Shown piece after piece: positions 41,954 through 49,542 of a DNA stretch of 64,000 nt. This stretch comes from an uncultured Spirochaetaceae bacterium. GTDB lineage: Bacteria; Spirochaetota; Spirochaetia; Sphaerochaetales; Sphaerochaetaceae. Location: contig ONWV01000006.1 of assembly GCA_900321635.1 (NCBI GenBank), forward strand, positions 26,283 through 90,282, written 5' to 3'. The position numbers and the translations under genes are program-made. The notes under the pieces are model-generated. The model searched no databases. It had not been told where the DNA came from and saw only the letters and a program-made list of their open reading frames with translations. Numbering within the stretch: position 1 is the first letter of the stretch; each line of letters starts with the position of its first letter.

Positions 41954-42541
41954 TCAGTCTCCCTGTCGGGACAGAGGGCTTTCACTTGTGTTTCTGTAGA
42001 ACTTAATCATGTTGCGCCCGTACTTTCGGGTGTCACAGAGCTTCAGGTCTCCGATAGTTTCAGGCCACTGGTTTTCCTCAACGGCAGGGATGTGGATTAT
42101 GAACAGCCCGTCAGGTCTCACGCAGTGACGTCTGTCCACAAGATTTGCTATCTGGATTTTGTTTCCCATAGGAAACGGAGGGTCCGCGTAGACAATCTCA
42201 TACTGCATCTGGGCCGTGGGAATGAACTTCAGGACATTTGAGAAGAAAATCTTGATTTTACAGTCCTCCTGTGCCCAGCTGATGTTTTTCTCCATCACAT
42301 CGCGCTTGGCTCTGTCCATTTCCACAAGGTGTACCAATGTGGCTCCACGGGATGCGGCCTCAAGACCTACGCATCCGCTTCCAGAGAAAAGGTCGCAGAA
42401 AGAGGCTCCGTCCAAAGGACCCAGAATCGAGAACAAAGACTCTCTCATTCTGTCCATGGCAGGACGGATTTCAAGCTCTCCGTTTGGGATGATGACCCTT
42501 CTTCCGCAGTACTTTCCTCCGGTGATTCTCATCGTAAGCAT
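41954..42541 (-). CDS. rsmD: 16S rRNA (guanine966-N2)-methyltransferase
   Basis: 195 aa (192 if the ATG at 42532 is used). MRITGGKYCGRRV at the N-terminus, RPAMDRMRESLFSIL, SAM-binding FCDLFSGSGCVGLEAASRGA, and catalytic YADPPF. The protein modifies G966 of 16S rRNA during 30S assembly. It begins 2-3 nt after the FAD-subunit gene on the same strand, so it rides on that transcript. Slightly weak SD (GGCAGG). Confidence 0.92.
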   Translation of the reverse strand: MLTMRITGGKYCGRRVIIPNGELEIRPAMDRMRESLFSILGPLDGASFCDLFSGSGCVGLEAASRGATLVHLVEMDRAKRDVMEKNISWAQEDCKIKIFFSNVLKFIPTAQMQYEIVYADPPFPMGNKIQIANLVDRRHCVRPDGLFIIHIPAVEENQWPETIGDLKLCDTRKYGRNMIKFYRNTSESPLSRQGD

Positions 42542-42543
42542 AA

Positions 42544-43461
42544 TCAGCCTGCCAGATAGTTTGTATTGATTTCGTTCAGAACAACTTCCAGAAGTCTGGC
42601 CGCCCTTTCTATCTGAAGAGGATTTGCGTTCTGTCTGACAGAAAGCGTCAGATCAGAGACAAGACGCTTGGAAATCCTTACCGTCTGATCCTGTGTGAAC
42701 GGGAAGCTCAATGTGGAAAGCAGATTGTCAAAATCCTGGGACATGTAAAAGCATGAGTTCGGGAACGCTATGCAAAGATTCGGAGAGGCGATGCTTCCCT
42801 GGTTGATTGTGTACTGAAGTCCGAAAATCACGGACTCGCTGGGGTTGAGCATCGGAGAATCAAGAGTCCTTGAGATGAACTGGAACTGAGATGATGTATC
42901 GGTCGGAATCCTGACCCTTGTAAGAAGGGCGCTGTCTGCGAAAAGGAAGTTTCCTTTCCTGTCGTAGAGCTTTGAGACCGGAACCCATTTGGCTGAGGCT
43001 GATTTTGTTACCATTCTAAGCTCAACCTGGGCATTTAGCGTGGCAAGGATGCAGCTCATGGAGAATCTCATGTCTCCCGTGCACAGGGATCCTCCTACGG
43101 TGGCCTGGTTTCTGATCACCGAGCTTCCGATTGAGCTGATTGCATTGTTCAGCTCTTTTGAGAAGATGAAACTTCCCATTGTGAGAAGCTGCTGGATTGT
43201 GACCATTGCACCTGCTTCAAGGTAACGGTCGGCATGGTAGATTCTTGAAAGATCCTGAATGCCTGCCAGTGAAATGATGTCCCGCTGGTTGGGATTCGGA
43301 TAGAAATTGGGGCGGCTCATTATATAAGTGCCGCCTGCCCAGAAAATAGCACTGAGATTTCTGTATTTGTTGGCAACTGCTTCACTGACCGTCTTCGGAG
43401 TGAAGACCGTAGGGGATCTAAGACCTTCTGGCACGGCGTCTGCTCCTGTATCTGTAGGCAA
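42544..43461 (-). CDS. Xanthine-dehydrogenase-like FAD-binding subunit
   Basis: 305 aa, CoxM/XdhB fold. FAD-contact elements: FWAGGTYIMSRP (about residue 43) and IGSSVIRNQATVGGSLCTGD (about residues 112-131), then a CO_deh_flav_C-like end (RISKRLVSDLTLSVRQNAN). Several family residues are divergent. It overlaps the 2Fe-2S subunit gene by 44 nt if ATG 43461 is used, or 17 nt if GTG 43434. Takes electrons from the 2Fe-2S subunit. Confidence 0.78.
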   Translation of the reverse strand: MPTDTGADAVPEGLRSPTVFTPKTVSEAVANKYRNLSAIFWAGGTYIMSRPNFYPNPNQRDIISLAGIQDLSRIYHADRYLEAGAMVTIQQLLTMGSFIFSKELNNAISSIGSSVIRNQATVGGSLCTGDMRFSMSCILATLNAQVELRMVTKSASAKWVPVSKLYDRKGNFLFADSALLTRVRIPTDTSSQFQFISRTLDSPMLNPSESVIFGLQYTINQGSIASPNLCIAFPNSCFYMSQDFDNLLSTLSFPFTQDQTVRISKRLVSDLTLSVRQNANPLQIERAARLLEVVLNEINTNYLAG

Positions 43462-44026
43462 GATTTATGATTTTCTCCAAATCGGAGACCTCAATGCACT
43501 GGCAGTTGCTCATGGACATCTCCCTTGCAATGAGTTCCGGGCTGATTGTTCCCGTTCCGCTTCTGCTTCGTGCGGCCTGTTCGTTGGCTGCAGAGTCGTT
43601 CTGCTGGACCTGAGGAAGCTCTCCGTGCCCGCCTGAACCGATTCTGAATCCGCTGAAGCGGTTCTGGTTCTCCTTATCAACTTTGTTGAGAATGGACTCT
43701 ATGATGATGGTCTTTGACGGATAGCACTGCGGACAGGGCTGGTTGCCCACTTCCGCATAGGCGCGCTCGATATCATGGCAGAATCTTGTCTTCTGAAAGC
43801 CTTCGAATGTGAGGATGCTGGCTCCGTTGATCTTGAAGGCGGGAACAAGGCAGCTTAAGGCTGCGTTTCCGTTGATAAGGACCATGCAGTTTCCGCAAGA
43901 TGCTCCGAGGCACTGCGAGTTTTCGGCGAAGGTGATGATCTGCTCTCTGAGAATCTGGCTCAGGGGTTTGTCGGAGCTGACCACAAGAGAATACTGTGAG
44001 CCGTTGATGTTGCAGTTCAGTCTCAT
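43418..44026 (-). CDS. Xanthine-dehydrogenase-like 2Fe-2S subunit
   Basis: 202 aa. Plant-type ferredoxin cluster CLGASCGNCMVLINGNAALSC (first Cys to last, shown as CLGASCGNC plus a Cys 12 residues on), and a second cluster CPQC with CQC (QPCPQCYPSK ... NCQCIE) as in XdhC/CoxS proteins. Between them a long low-complexity insertion (about residues 115-165, SGSGTG/QQNDSAANEQAA-like) is unusual. C-terminus ends in an Arg-rich tail. ATG overlaps the large-subunit stop (ATGA). Confidence 0.8.
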   Translation of the reverse strand: MRLNCNINGSQYSLVVSSDKPLSQILREQIITFAENSQCLGASCGNCMVLINGNAALSCLVPAFKINGASILTFEGFQKTRFCHDIERAYAEVGNQPCPQCYPSKTIIIESILNKVDKENQNRFSGFRIGSGGHGELPQVQQNDSAANEQAARSRSGTGTISPELIAREMSMSNCQCIEVSDLEKIINLAYRYRSRRRARRS

Positions 44027-46038
44027 TTTTCACCTCCGTTGTCGTTGAAATAACGCTCTCCTCCGAATGTGCCCTTGCTTGCTATGCCCAGAATGTCTTC
44101 GCTTGTGACAGGGATCCTGTGAATCTGATGACCCAGAGCTTGTGAAAGAGCTCCGACCAGGGCTGCTGTTGTAAGCCCTCTCAGACCTGCGGTGAGAGAA
44201 GATGCCGTAAATAGTCCGTCCTGGTCAATGTGGATGTCTATGTTGCATTTTGCAGAGGATCTGGGACAGATGTCGGAAAGGACTGTCGTTATTGTGTGCC
44301 TGGCCTTGCTCAGAAGCCTGTTCTTATCAAACACGTGACCCAGATGGAAGTTCACCCAGATGTTGTCTATGACAGGTGAGAGCATCACCGTGTCTATGTG
44401 AAGATCAATTGCCACGGCTCCGATGCATGAGCTGAAATAGAAGGGATCAGTGAACTCGGCATCATAGTTCGAGGTCACAGTCAGGGGCAGTCTTGAGAAT
44501 GAAAGCTTTCTGGAAAGCTCCGAGCACGCCTTGATGAGAAGGGATGAGACGATTCCGACCTTTCTTGAGAGGGTGCTTGGTCCCATATCGACAATCTCAG
44601 GAGAGTTGATGTCCAGAAATTCGATATCCTCCACGGGAATGTCTATGAACTGCCTTATCACATCCTTCCAGATTCCGGTCATGGATCTGTCGGTATGCAT
44701 TCCCGTGTTCACCGTAAGCTTCTGGTTCTCATCCATCGTGACAGACAGAGTGTAGTCCGCACTTGCGTTGTACTGCTGAGAAAAACCCATGACGCCTTCA
44801 CCTGCTGCGATTCCGATTCCTCTGGAGTAGTTGATGATCGGATTCATCTTCATGGCGGTGATTCTCTTCTGGGTGTTGGCCGCATACTTTCTGGAATACC
44901 AGGACTGGTCGATTATGGCCTTGAGGGAAGTTCCGAGTCTTTCCAAATCTGAACTCTGCTTGACGCTTTCGCTGATTCTGGCCGTCTTCTTATCAATGTC
45001 CTTAACGTTGTTGAGCTTCCAGATGCCCGGCTGAAGGCCCATTGATGCTGCAAGCTGTGAAAAGTGCACCTCTGTTCCTGCCAATGCCATGGAGAATCCC
45101 AGATCTCCGAAGAAGTTTGCAGGAGGAGATGAGCTTTTTATTATCTTTATGGTCACATCAGCCGCTTTGATCGGGTAGGCGGGAACAAGGCCGGCCAGAA
45201 GGTTGTGACAGATTTCCGATGTGAAAAATGGAAATGCTCCGATGTCTATGGTGCACTCGGCCCTGTCTGCCAAAAGAACTCCTTCCTGTGAAAGGGCTGT
45301 CTCGTGCTGAATGGTGATTCTGGGCTGCCATGAGATCATGGGGCAGGAAAGACGTACAAGCTCTCCGGACTGCTGTGCGGCCATGGCTGCAACACAGGCC
45401 AGAACGGACGGGGTTATGATCAGCTGGTCGTATGGGGCGTAATAGGGCTGGGGGTAGAGGATGACGTCCTCTATCGGACAACCCATGACCTTGGCGACGC
45501 TCTTTCTTACATGAATCGGCCACTGGGATGCGATCCTTATGTGATACTGTCCGTCCTTCTTCACTGCATAGATTTTCTGGTCACCCAGCATCGTGTTGGA
45601 GAAAGGAGCGATTTCAAACTGTGATTTGAAGGTCTTTGCGTTCGGAGTGAAGTATTCATCTGTGTTTCCGCTGGACCAGATGAACGGATCTCCGTACTGA
45701 AGTCCGTCATAGTCCTCCGAATCCTGCTTGATCTGATAGGAGATCTTCAGGTCTTTGCAAAAAAGCTCAAGGTCCTCCGTATCATAGCCGAACACGGCCA
45801 GAACGGGCTGTCCCTTGTAGTTGATTTCGTCTGAGGCGAAGAACGGAAACTTGTCGCCCATCACATCCAGAGAGGAGTTGCTGCCGAAATCTGCGGCGCT
45901 GAGAACCAGCATGTGTTGGAACTGGCCTTCGCCCGGCATATCTATGTCCGCAATCCTGCCGCTGGATACCGTGGAAGTAATCAATCGCCCTACGAGATGC
46001 TTTTTGCTGAGATCAAATAGTTCGCTCTGTTCTGGCAT
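44023..46038 (-). CDS. Divergent xanthine-dehydrogenase-like large subunit lacking Moco motifs
   Basis: 671 aa, about 100 shorter than typical CoxL/XdhA. The N-terminal a/b hammerhead (VLVLSAADFG ... INYKGQPVLAVFGYD) and later SQWPIHVRKSVAKVMGC look family-like. The Moco signatures do not: the GAFRGFGxPQ stretch reads SSPPANFFGDLGFSMALAGT and the terminal Glu motif (GxGE) is AGLRGLTTAAL. An ordinary hydroxylase is unlikely, and a structural or differently-charged paralogue is more plausible. Promoter TTGAAA (46068-46073), 17 bp, TATTCT (46045-46050), then 6 nt to the ATG: predicted leaderless. First gene of an operon with the 2Fe-2S and FAD subunits and rsmD. Confidence 0.72.
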   Translation of the reverse strand: MPEQSELFDLSKKHLVGRLITSTVSSGRIADIDMPGEGQFQHMLVLSAADFGSNSSLDVMGDKFPFFASDEINYKGQPVLAVFGYDTEDLELFCKDLKISYQIKQDSEDYDGLQYGDPFIWSSGNTDEYFTPNAKTFKSQFEIAPFSNTMLGDQKIYAVKKDGQYHIRIASQWPIHVRKSVAKVMGCPIEDVILYPQPYYAPYDQLIITPSVLACVAAMAAQQSGELVRLSCPMISWQPRITIQHETALSQEGVLLADRAECTIDIGAFPFFTSEICHNLLAGLVPAYPIKAADVTIKIIKSSSPPANFFGDLGFSMALAGTEVHFSQLAASMGLQPGIWKLNNVKDIDKKTARISESVKQSSDLERLGTSLKAIIDQSWYSRKYAANTQKRITAMKMNPIINYSRGIGIAAGEGVMGFSQQYNASADYTLSVTMDENQKLTVNTGMHTDRSMTGIWKDVIRQFIDIPVEDIEFLDINSPEIVDMGPSTLSRKVGIVSSLLIKACSELSRKLSFSRLPLTVTSNYDAEFTDPFYFSSCIGAVAIDLHIDTVMLSPVIDNIWVNFHLGHVFDKNRLLSKARHTITTVLSDICPRSSAKCNIDIHIDQDGLFTASSLTAGLRGLTTAALVGALSQALGHQIHRIPVTSEDILGIASKGTFGGERYFNDNGGEK

Positions 46039-46044
46039 GGATTC

Positions 46045-46073
46045 AGAATATCACTGGGGACTTGTTTTTTCAA
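46045..46073 (-). promoter_or_regulatory. Promoter of the xdh-like operon (leaderless start)
   Basis: -35 TTGAAA, 17 bp, extended -10 TGATATTCT; ATG only 6 nt downstream. Confidence 0.65.
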
Positions 46074-46097
46074 CAACGGTGGAATCCCAATAGAATT

Positions 46098-46114
46098 TGG
46101 TATAATATTTGACT
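46098..46114 (+). promoter_or_regulatory. Extended -10 promoter of ligA (leaderless start)
   Basis: TGGTATAAT at 46098-46106, then 8 nt (ATTTGACT) to ATG 46115, no SD. No clear -35, as expected for extended -10 promoters. Confidence 0.65.
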
Positions 46115-48217
46115 ATGGATTATGTGAGCAGGGCAAGGGAGCTTTCAAAGCTCCTGACGGAATATCAGAGAGCCTACTATGTCACAGGGCGGGCTCTTGT
46201 TTCAGATCTGGAATATGACAGACTCTTTGATGAGCTTTTGCTTCTTGAAAAGGAGCATCCGGAGCTTCGCACGCCGGACTCTCCAACCCAGAGGGTGGGA
46301 AGTGATCTTTCATCCGATTTCCCTGAGGTCTCACATACCATTCCCGTACTGAGCCTTGATAAGGCATACAGCGATTCTGAAATCCTTTCCTGGATAAACA
46401 AGACCATGAAGAACACGGGAGAAAACCTCTCCTTTGTTCTTGAGGAGAAGCTGGACGGGTTCTCGATTGTCCTTTATTACGAAAAGGGTGTTCTTGCACG
46501 TGCCGTCACCAGGGGAAACGGTTTTGTCGGAAACGATGTGACTGCCAACGTCAAAACCATACACTCCGTTCCGCTGAGACTTTCACAGCCCGTGGACATT
46601 GCCGTAAGGGGAGAGGTGTTTCTGAAAAAGGCAGAGTTCGAGAGAATCAACTCAAAGCTTTCAGAGCCGTATGCCAATCCCAGAAACCTTGCAGCCGGAA
46701 CCATAAGAAGAAACAAAAGCAGCGAGACTGCCCAGGTCCCGCTTTCAATCTATGTCTATGAGGGATTTTGGACAGACAGCGTTGATTTTACCGACCATAT
46801 CCAGATTCTCAGTGCCCTGAAAGCTCTGGGCTTTGCCGTAGATCCGAATCTGTCATTCTTCTGTAAGACAAAGGAAGAGGCTCTGCAGAGGCTCAAAGAG
46901 GCCTCTTTGGAAGGAAAATGCGGAAGCTTTGACGACATTCCTTCTGCAATTGCGGAATACACAGCATCCCGAGCGGACCTTCCTTATGAGATTGACGGTC
47001 TTGTAGTGAAGGTGAATGAACTTTCAACAAGAGAAGAGCTTGGCTACACAGGCCATCATCCCAGGTGGGCAATTGCCTACAAGTTCGAGGCTCCCCAGGC
47101 TCAGACCCAGGTTCTGGACATCGATGTCCAGGTAGGAAGAACCGGACGCATCACTCCTATGGCCAGAATCAAGGAGACCAGGCTTTCCGGCAGCACCATC
47201 AGAAACATCACGCTGCACAACCAGGACTACGTAAATGAGCTGGAACTTGCAATAGGGGACACCGTGGCCATCTCCAAACGCGGTGATGTCATTCCTGCCG
47301 TAGAGAGCGTCATAGAAAAGAACGATCTTGGAAACACCACTTGGCAGATGCCGAAAAGCTGTCCTGTCTGTAAGACCGATCTTGTAGTCCGAGGGGCACA
47401 TCATTTCTGTCCCAACCATGACTGTCCCGCACAGGTCAAGGGTAGGCTTTCCTTCTTCTGCGCCAAGGGCCAGATGGATATCGAGGGCCTTGGTCCCAAG
47501 ACGATTGAGACTTTGTATGAAAACGGCTTTGTCCGTAGCATAAGCGAGCTTTACTCATTTGACTTCAACAGGCTTAAGGCCCTTGACGGTTTCGGCGGTG
47601 CCGAGGGAAAGAAGATCGAGAGCATGAAGATGGCCCTTGAAAAGAGTCGCCGCATTCCGTTTAGGAGCGTCCTTGTCTCCCTTGGAATCCCGGAGTTCGG
47701 AAAAAAAGCCGTGGACCTTGTATGTGATGCGGGCTTTGACAGCATGGACAAGCTTCTGGCTGTTGCGGATGGCCATGACGTAAGCGCTCTTTCTGCAATA
47801 AAAGGCATTGGAGATGTTACTGCAAACCTCATAATCGATGGTCTGAATTCAGAAGATATCCGAATAATAATCAATGACCTTAAGGAATCAGGACTTCAGA
47901 TGCAGGATGAAAAAGAAGACGGGCCTGCTGTGGAGCAGATTTTCAAAGGCCAGTCCTGGTGTGTCACAGGATCTTTTGAGAACTTCAATCCAAGAAGTAA
48001 GGCAATGGATGAGATAAAGCGCCGCGGAGGCGTGGAAGTATCAGGAGTCTCAAGAAAGACGACCTGTCTTTTGGCCGGAAGCGGAGCCGGAAGCAAGATA
48101 GAGAAGGCAAGGGAATTCGGCGTGAGAATTGTAAGCGAAGAAGAGTTTATCAGAATGCTTGGAACAGCTCAGGTTGAGGAAAAAAATGAATCTGAGGCTC
48201 AGCCGGATCTTTTCTGA
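46115..48217 (+). CDS. ligA: NAD+-dependent DNA ligase
   Basis: 700 aa. Seals nicks during replication and repair. Ia domain YYVTGRALVSDLEYD and DSPTQRVGS; adenylation motif EEKLDGFSIVLYY with the catalytic Lys; ARAVTRGNGFVGNDVTANV; DLPYEIDGLVVKVN; OB fold VQVGRTGRITPMA; zinc finger CPVC ... CPNHDC; HhH domains; C-terminal BRCT beginning WCVTGSFENFNPRS. The in-frame TTG at 46109 lies within the promoter -10/start gap and is rejected. modE-like gene follows 12 nt later. Confidence 0.96.
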   Translation: MDYVSRARELSKLLTEYQRAYYVTGRALVSDLEYDRLFDELLLLEKEHPELRTPDSPTQRVGSDLSSDFPEVSHTIPVLSLDKAYSDSEILSWINKTMKNTGENLSFVLEEKLDGFSIVLYYEKGVLARAVTRGNGFVGNDVTANVKTIHSVPLRLSQPVDIAVRGEVFLKKAEFERINSKLSEPYANPRNLAAGTIRRNKSSETAQVPLSIYVYEGFWTDSVDFTDHIQILSALKALGFAVDPNLSFFCKTKEEALQRLKEASLEGKCGSFDDIPSAIAEYTASRADLPYEIDGLVVKVNELSTREELGYTGHHPRWAIAYKFEAPQAQTQVLDIDVQVGRTGRITPMARIKETRLSGSTIRNITLHNQDYVNELELAIGDTVAISKRGDVIPAVESVIEKNDLGNTTWQMPKSCPVCKTDLVVRGAHHFCPNHDCPAQVKGRLSFFCAKGQMDIEGLGPKTIETLYENGFVRSISELYSFDFNRLKALDGFGGAEGKKIESMKMALEKSRRIPFRSVLVSLGIPEFGKKAVDLVCDAGFDSMDKLLAVADGHDVSALSAIKGIGDVTANLIIDGLNSEDIRIIINDLKESGLQMQDEKEDGPAVEQIFKGQSWCVTGSFENFNPRSKAMDEIKRRGGVEVSGVSRKTTCLLAGSGAGSKIEKAREFGVRIVSEEEFIRMLGTAQVEEKNESEAQPDLF

Positions 48218-48229
48218 TGGAGGGGTATT

Positions 48230-48604
48230 ATGGACAACGTGAATCTGAAGGTTAAGCTTTATCTTGAAAGTGACAAAGGAAAGTTCATGGGCATCGGTGT
48301 TCTCTGGCTTTTGGAAAAGGTGAAAGCCTGCGGTTCGCTTCGTTCTGCCGCATCCGAGCTGGGAATCTCCTATTCAAAGGCCTTCAGAATGGTCCAGAAC
48401 CTTGAGACGGAACTGGGCGTGGAGGTTTTGGAGAGAAAGCGCGGGGGAATGCAGCGCTCAGGAGCCTCGCTTACCAGATTCGGTGAGGACTTCATCTGCC
48501 TTTACGACACCTTCCAGCGGGAGTGCAAGGTTCTTTTGGATAAACCCTTCTATGACTTCAGCAACAAGCTGGATTCCTTGCTGGAAACCGCGAAGAAGAG
48601 CTGA
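48230..48604 (+). CDS. ModE-type winged-helix protein without a ligand domain
   Basis: 124 aa. The LysR-like HTH of ModE: FMGIGVLWLLEKVKACGSLRSAASELGISYSKAFRMVQNLE, then KRGGMQRSGASLTRFGEDFI, followed by a short helix. The molybdate-binding TOBE domains are absent, so it either binds no molybdate or pairs with another protein. SD GGAGGGG. It reads with ligA; the gene just left of ligA (the xdh-like operon) is the kind ModE proteins control, but the encoded enzyme lacks Moco motifs. Confidence 0.8.
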   Translation: MDNVNLKVKLYLESDKGKFMGIGVLWLLEKVKACGSLRSAASELGISYSKAFRMVQNLETELGVEVLERKRGGMQRSGASLTRFGEDFICLYDTFQRECKVLLDKPFYDFSNKLDSLLETAKKS

Positions 48605-48700
48605 AATTTCTAAATTTTCGGTTTTAAGTAACTCTTTTTCAATAAATGAAATAGTTTTTCACGCTACTCGGTTTTAGAAAAAAATCAAAGTTTTTCTTGA
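48605..48700. other. A/T-rich spacer after the ModE-like gene
   Basis: No gene. TTCGGTTTT appears repeatedly (around 48620 and 48669, and again near 48925). At 48700-48717 AAAAGTT, ATTG, AACTTTT plus T2 is a weak terminator-like hairpin for ligA/modE. Confidence 0.4.
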
Positions 48701-48707
48701 AAAGTTA

Positions 48708-48736
48708 TTGAACTTTTTTCGGATATCGAGTATTTC
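48708..48736 (+). promoter_or_regulatory. Promoter candidate of the small RNA
   Basis: -35 TTGAAC (48708-48713), 17 bp, -10 TATTTC (48731-48736); predicted start about 48741-48744, right at the base of the first RNA hairpin. The -10 is only a 3/6 match. Confidence 0.4.
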
Positions 48737-48740
48737 TTAA

Positions 48741-48815
48741 GCCGTGAGATGCAATAAATCTCAACCTCCTTTTGTTCCCCCATGGTTTGACCTCCTTTTC
48801 CCCATGGGGTTTTTT
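48741..48815 (+). ncRNA. Candidate small RNA with two anti-Shine-Dalgarno loops
   Basis: About 75 nt. Hairpin 1: TGAGAT, 7-nt loop, ATCTCA (48745-48763). Then an open ACCTCCTTTT (48764-48773). Hairpin 2: CCCCATGG (48778-48785), 16-nt loop holding a second ACCTCCTTTT (48790-48799), CCATGGGG (48802-48809), then T6: an intrinsic terminator. ACCTCCTTTT is the complement of the AAAAGGAGGT SD and matches the usual 16S 3' end. This design resembles anti-SD sRNAs such as the CCUCC-loop 'cuckoo' RNAs of Rhodobacter (memory). A minus-strand 32-codon frame through the same bases is an alternative reading, discussed under findings. Confidence 0.55.
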
Positions 48816-48993
48816 ATTGTCCAAATGCATGAATGAAGATTGCATACGGATTTGAGCAAAACTGCAAATTATTGCACCAAAATACTTCCTTGGCCCTTGT
48901 TTTTGTATAAAGACACACTTTTTTCGGTTTTTAACTTGTTTTATCTTACATATTTATTGTATATTGTGTTTGCAAAACAAAGCGAGGACGGAC
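48816..48993 (+). promoter_or_regulatory. argR upstream region
   Basis: Promoter TTGTTT (48936-48941), 18 bp, TATATT (48960-48965). ATGCATGAATGAAGATTGCAT (48825-48845, 21 nt; core TGAATGAAGATTGCA) is a weak ARG-box-like palindrome that could serve autoregulation. SD GCGAGGA sits before the ATG. Confidence 0.45.
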
Positions 48994-49464
48994 ATGAAGC
49001 AGCGTTATAACAGACTGACAGTCATAAAGGATCTGATCAAAAAGAACAGAATCGACAACCAGGATACCCTTCTCAGCCTTCTGAAGGATGAGGGCTTCTC
49101 CGTCACCCAGGCCACTTTGTCCAGAGACCTGAAGATGCTTAAGGTCGGAAAGATCTCCGACGGATGGAGCGGTTATTACTACTCGCTTCCTGACAACGAT
49201 CTTGTGGCAGAATCAGAGAAAAGCTACATCCAGGATGTAAGACGCGGCGTCATTTCCATGGAGTTCAGCGGAAACATCGGTGTAATCAAGACCCGCGAAG
49301 GTCATGCCAACAGTGTTGCGGTGGGCCTTGAGGCTCTGGGCCTTCCTGAGATTCTTGGAACCCTTGCAGGAGACGATACGATCATGGTCATCCTCAGAGA
49401 GGGAATGACAAAAGAAGACCTTCAGGAAAGCTTCAAGACACGCATCCCCGAAATTGAGGACTGA
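48994..49464 (+). CDS. argR: Arginine repressor
   Basis: 156 aa. N-terminal winged helix with RDLKMLKVGKI (TLSRDLKML is the recognition-helix hallmark), C-terminal hexamerisation/arginine-binding domain ending with GTLAGDDTIMVILREG, where the GDDT loop binds arginine. SD GAGGA at proper distance from ATG 48994; the longer frame from TTG 48964 starts inside the -10. Regulates arginine metabolism genes, none in this window. Confidence 0.93.
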   Translation: MKQRYNRLTVIKDLIKKNRIDNQDTLLSLLKDEGFSVTQATLSRDLKMLKVGKISDGWSGYYYSLPDNDLVAESEKSYIQDVRRGVISMEFSGNIGVIKTREGHANSVAVGLEALGLPEILGTLAGDDTIMVILREGMTKEDLQESFKTRIPEIED

Positions 49465-49479
49465 ATTTCACTGATATTG

Positions 49480-49508
49480 TTGTTTACATGTTCTCTTTGT
49501 TCTATATT
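49480..49508 (+). promoter_or_regulatory. Promoter of pgi
   Basis: -35 TTGTTT, 17 bp, -10 TATATT, the same element pair as argR; SD GGAGGG precedes a GTG start at 49543. Confidence 0.55.
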
Positions 49509-49542
49509 TAAAGTGGAATTCCATGCGGATACGGAGGGCAAT

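Noticed and set aside
43809..44048. Plus-strand frame antisense to the 2Fe-2S subunit
   Set aside because: Shadow of the subunit gene, which has the full cluster motif and start/stop overlaps with its neighbours.
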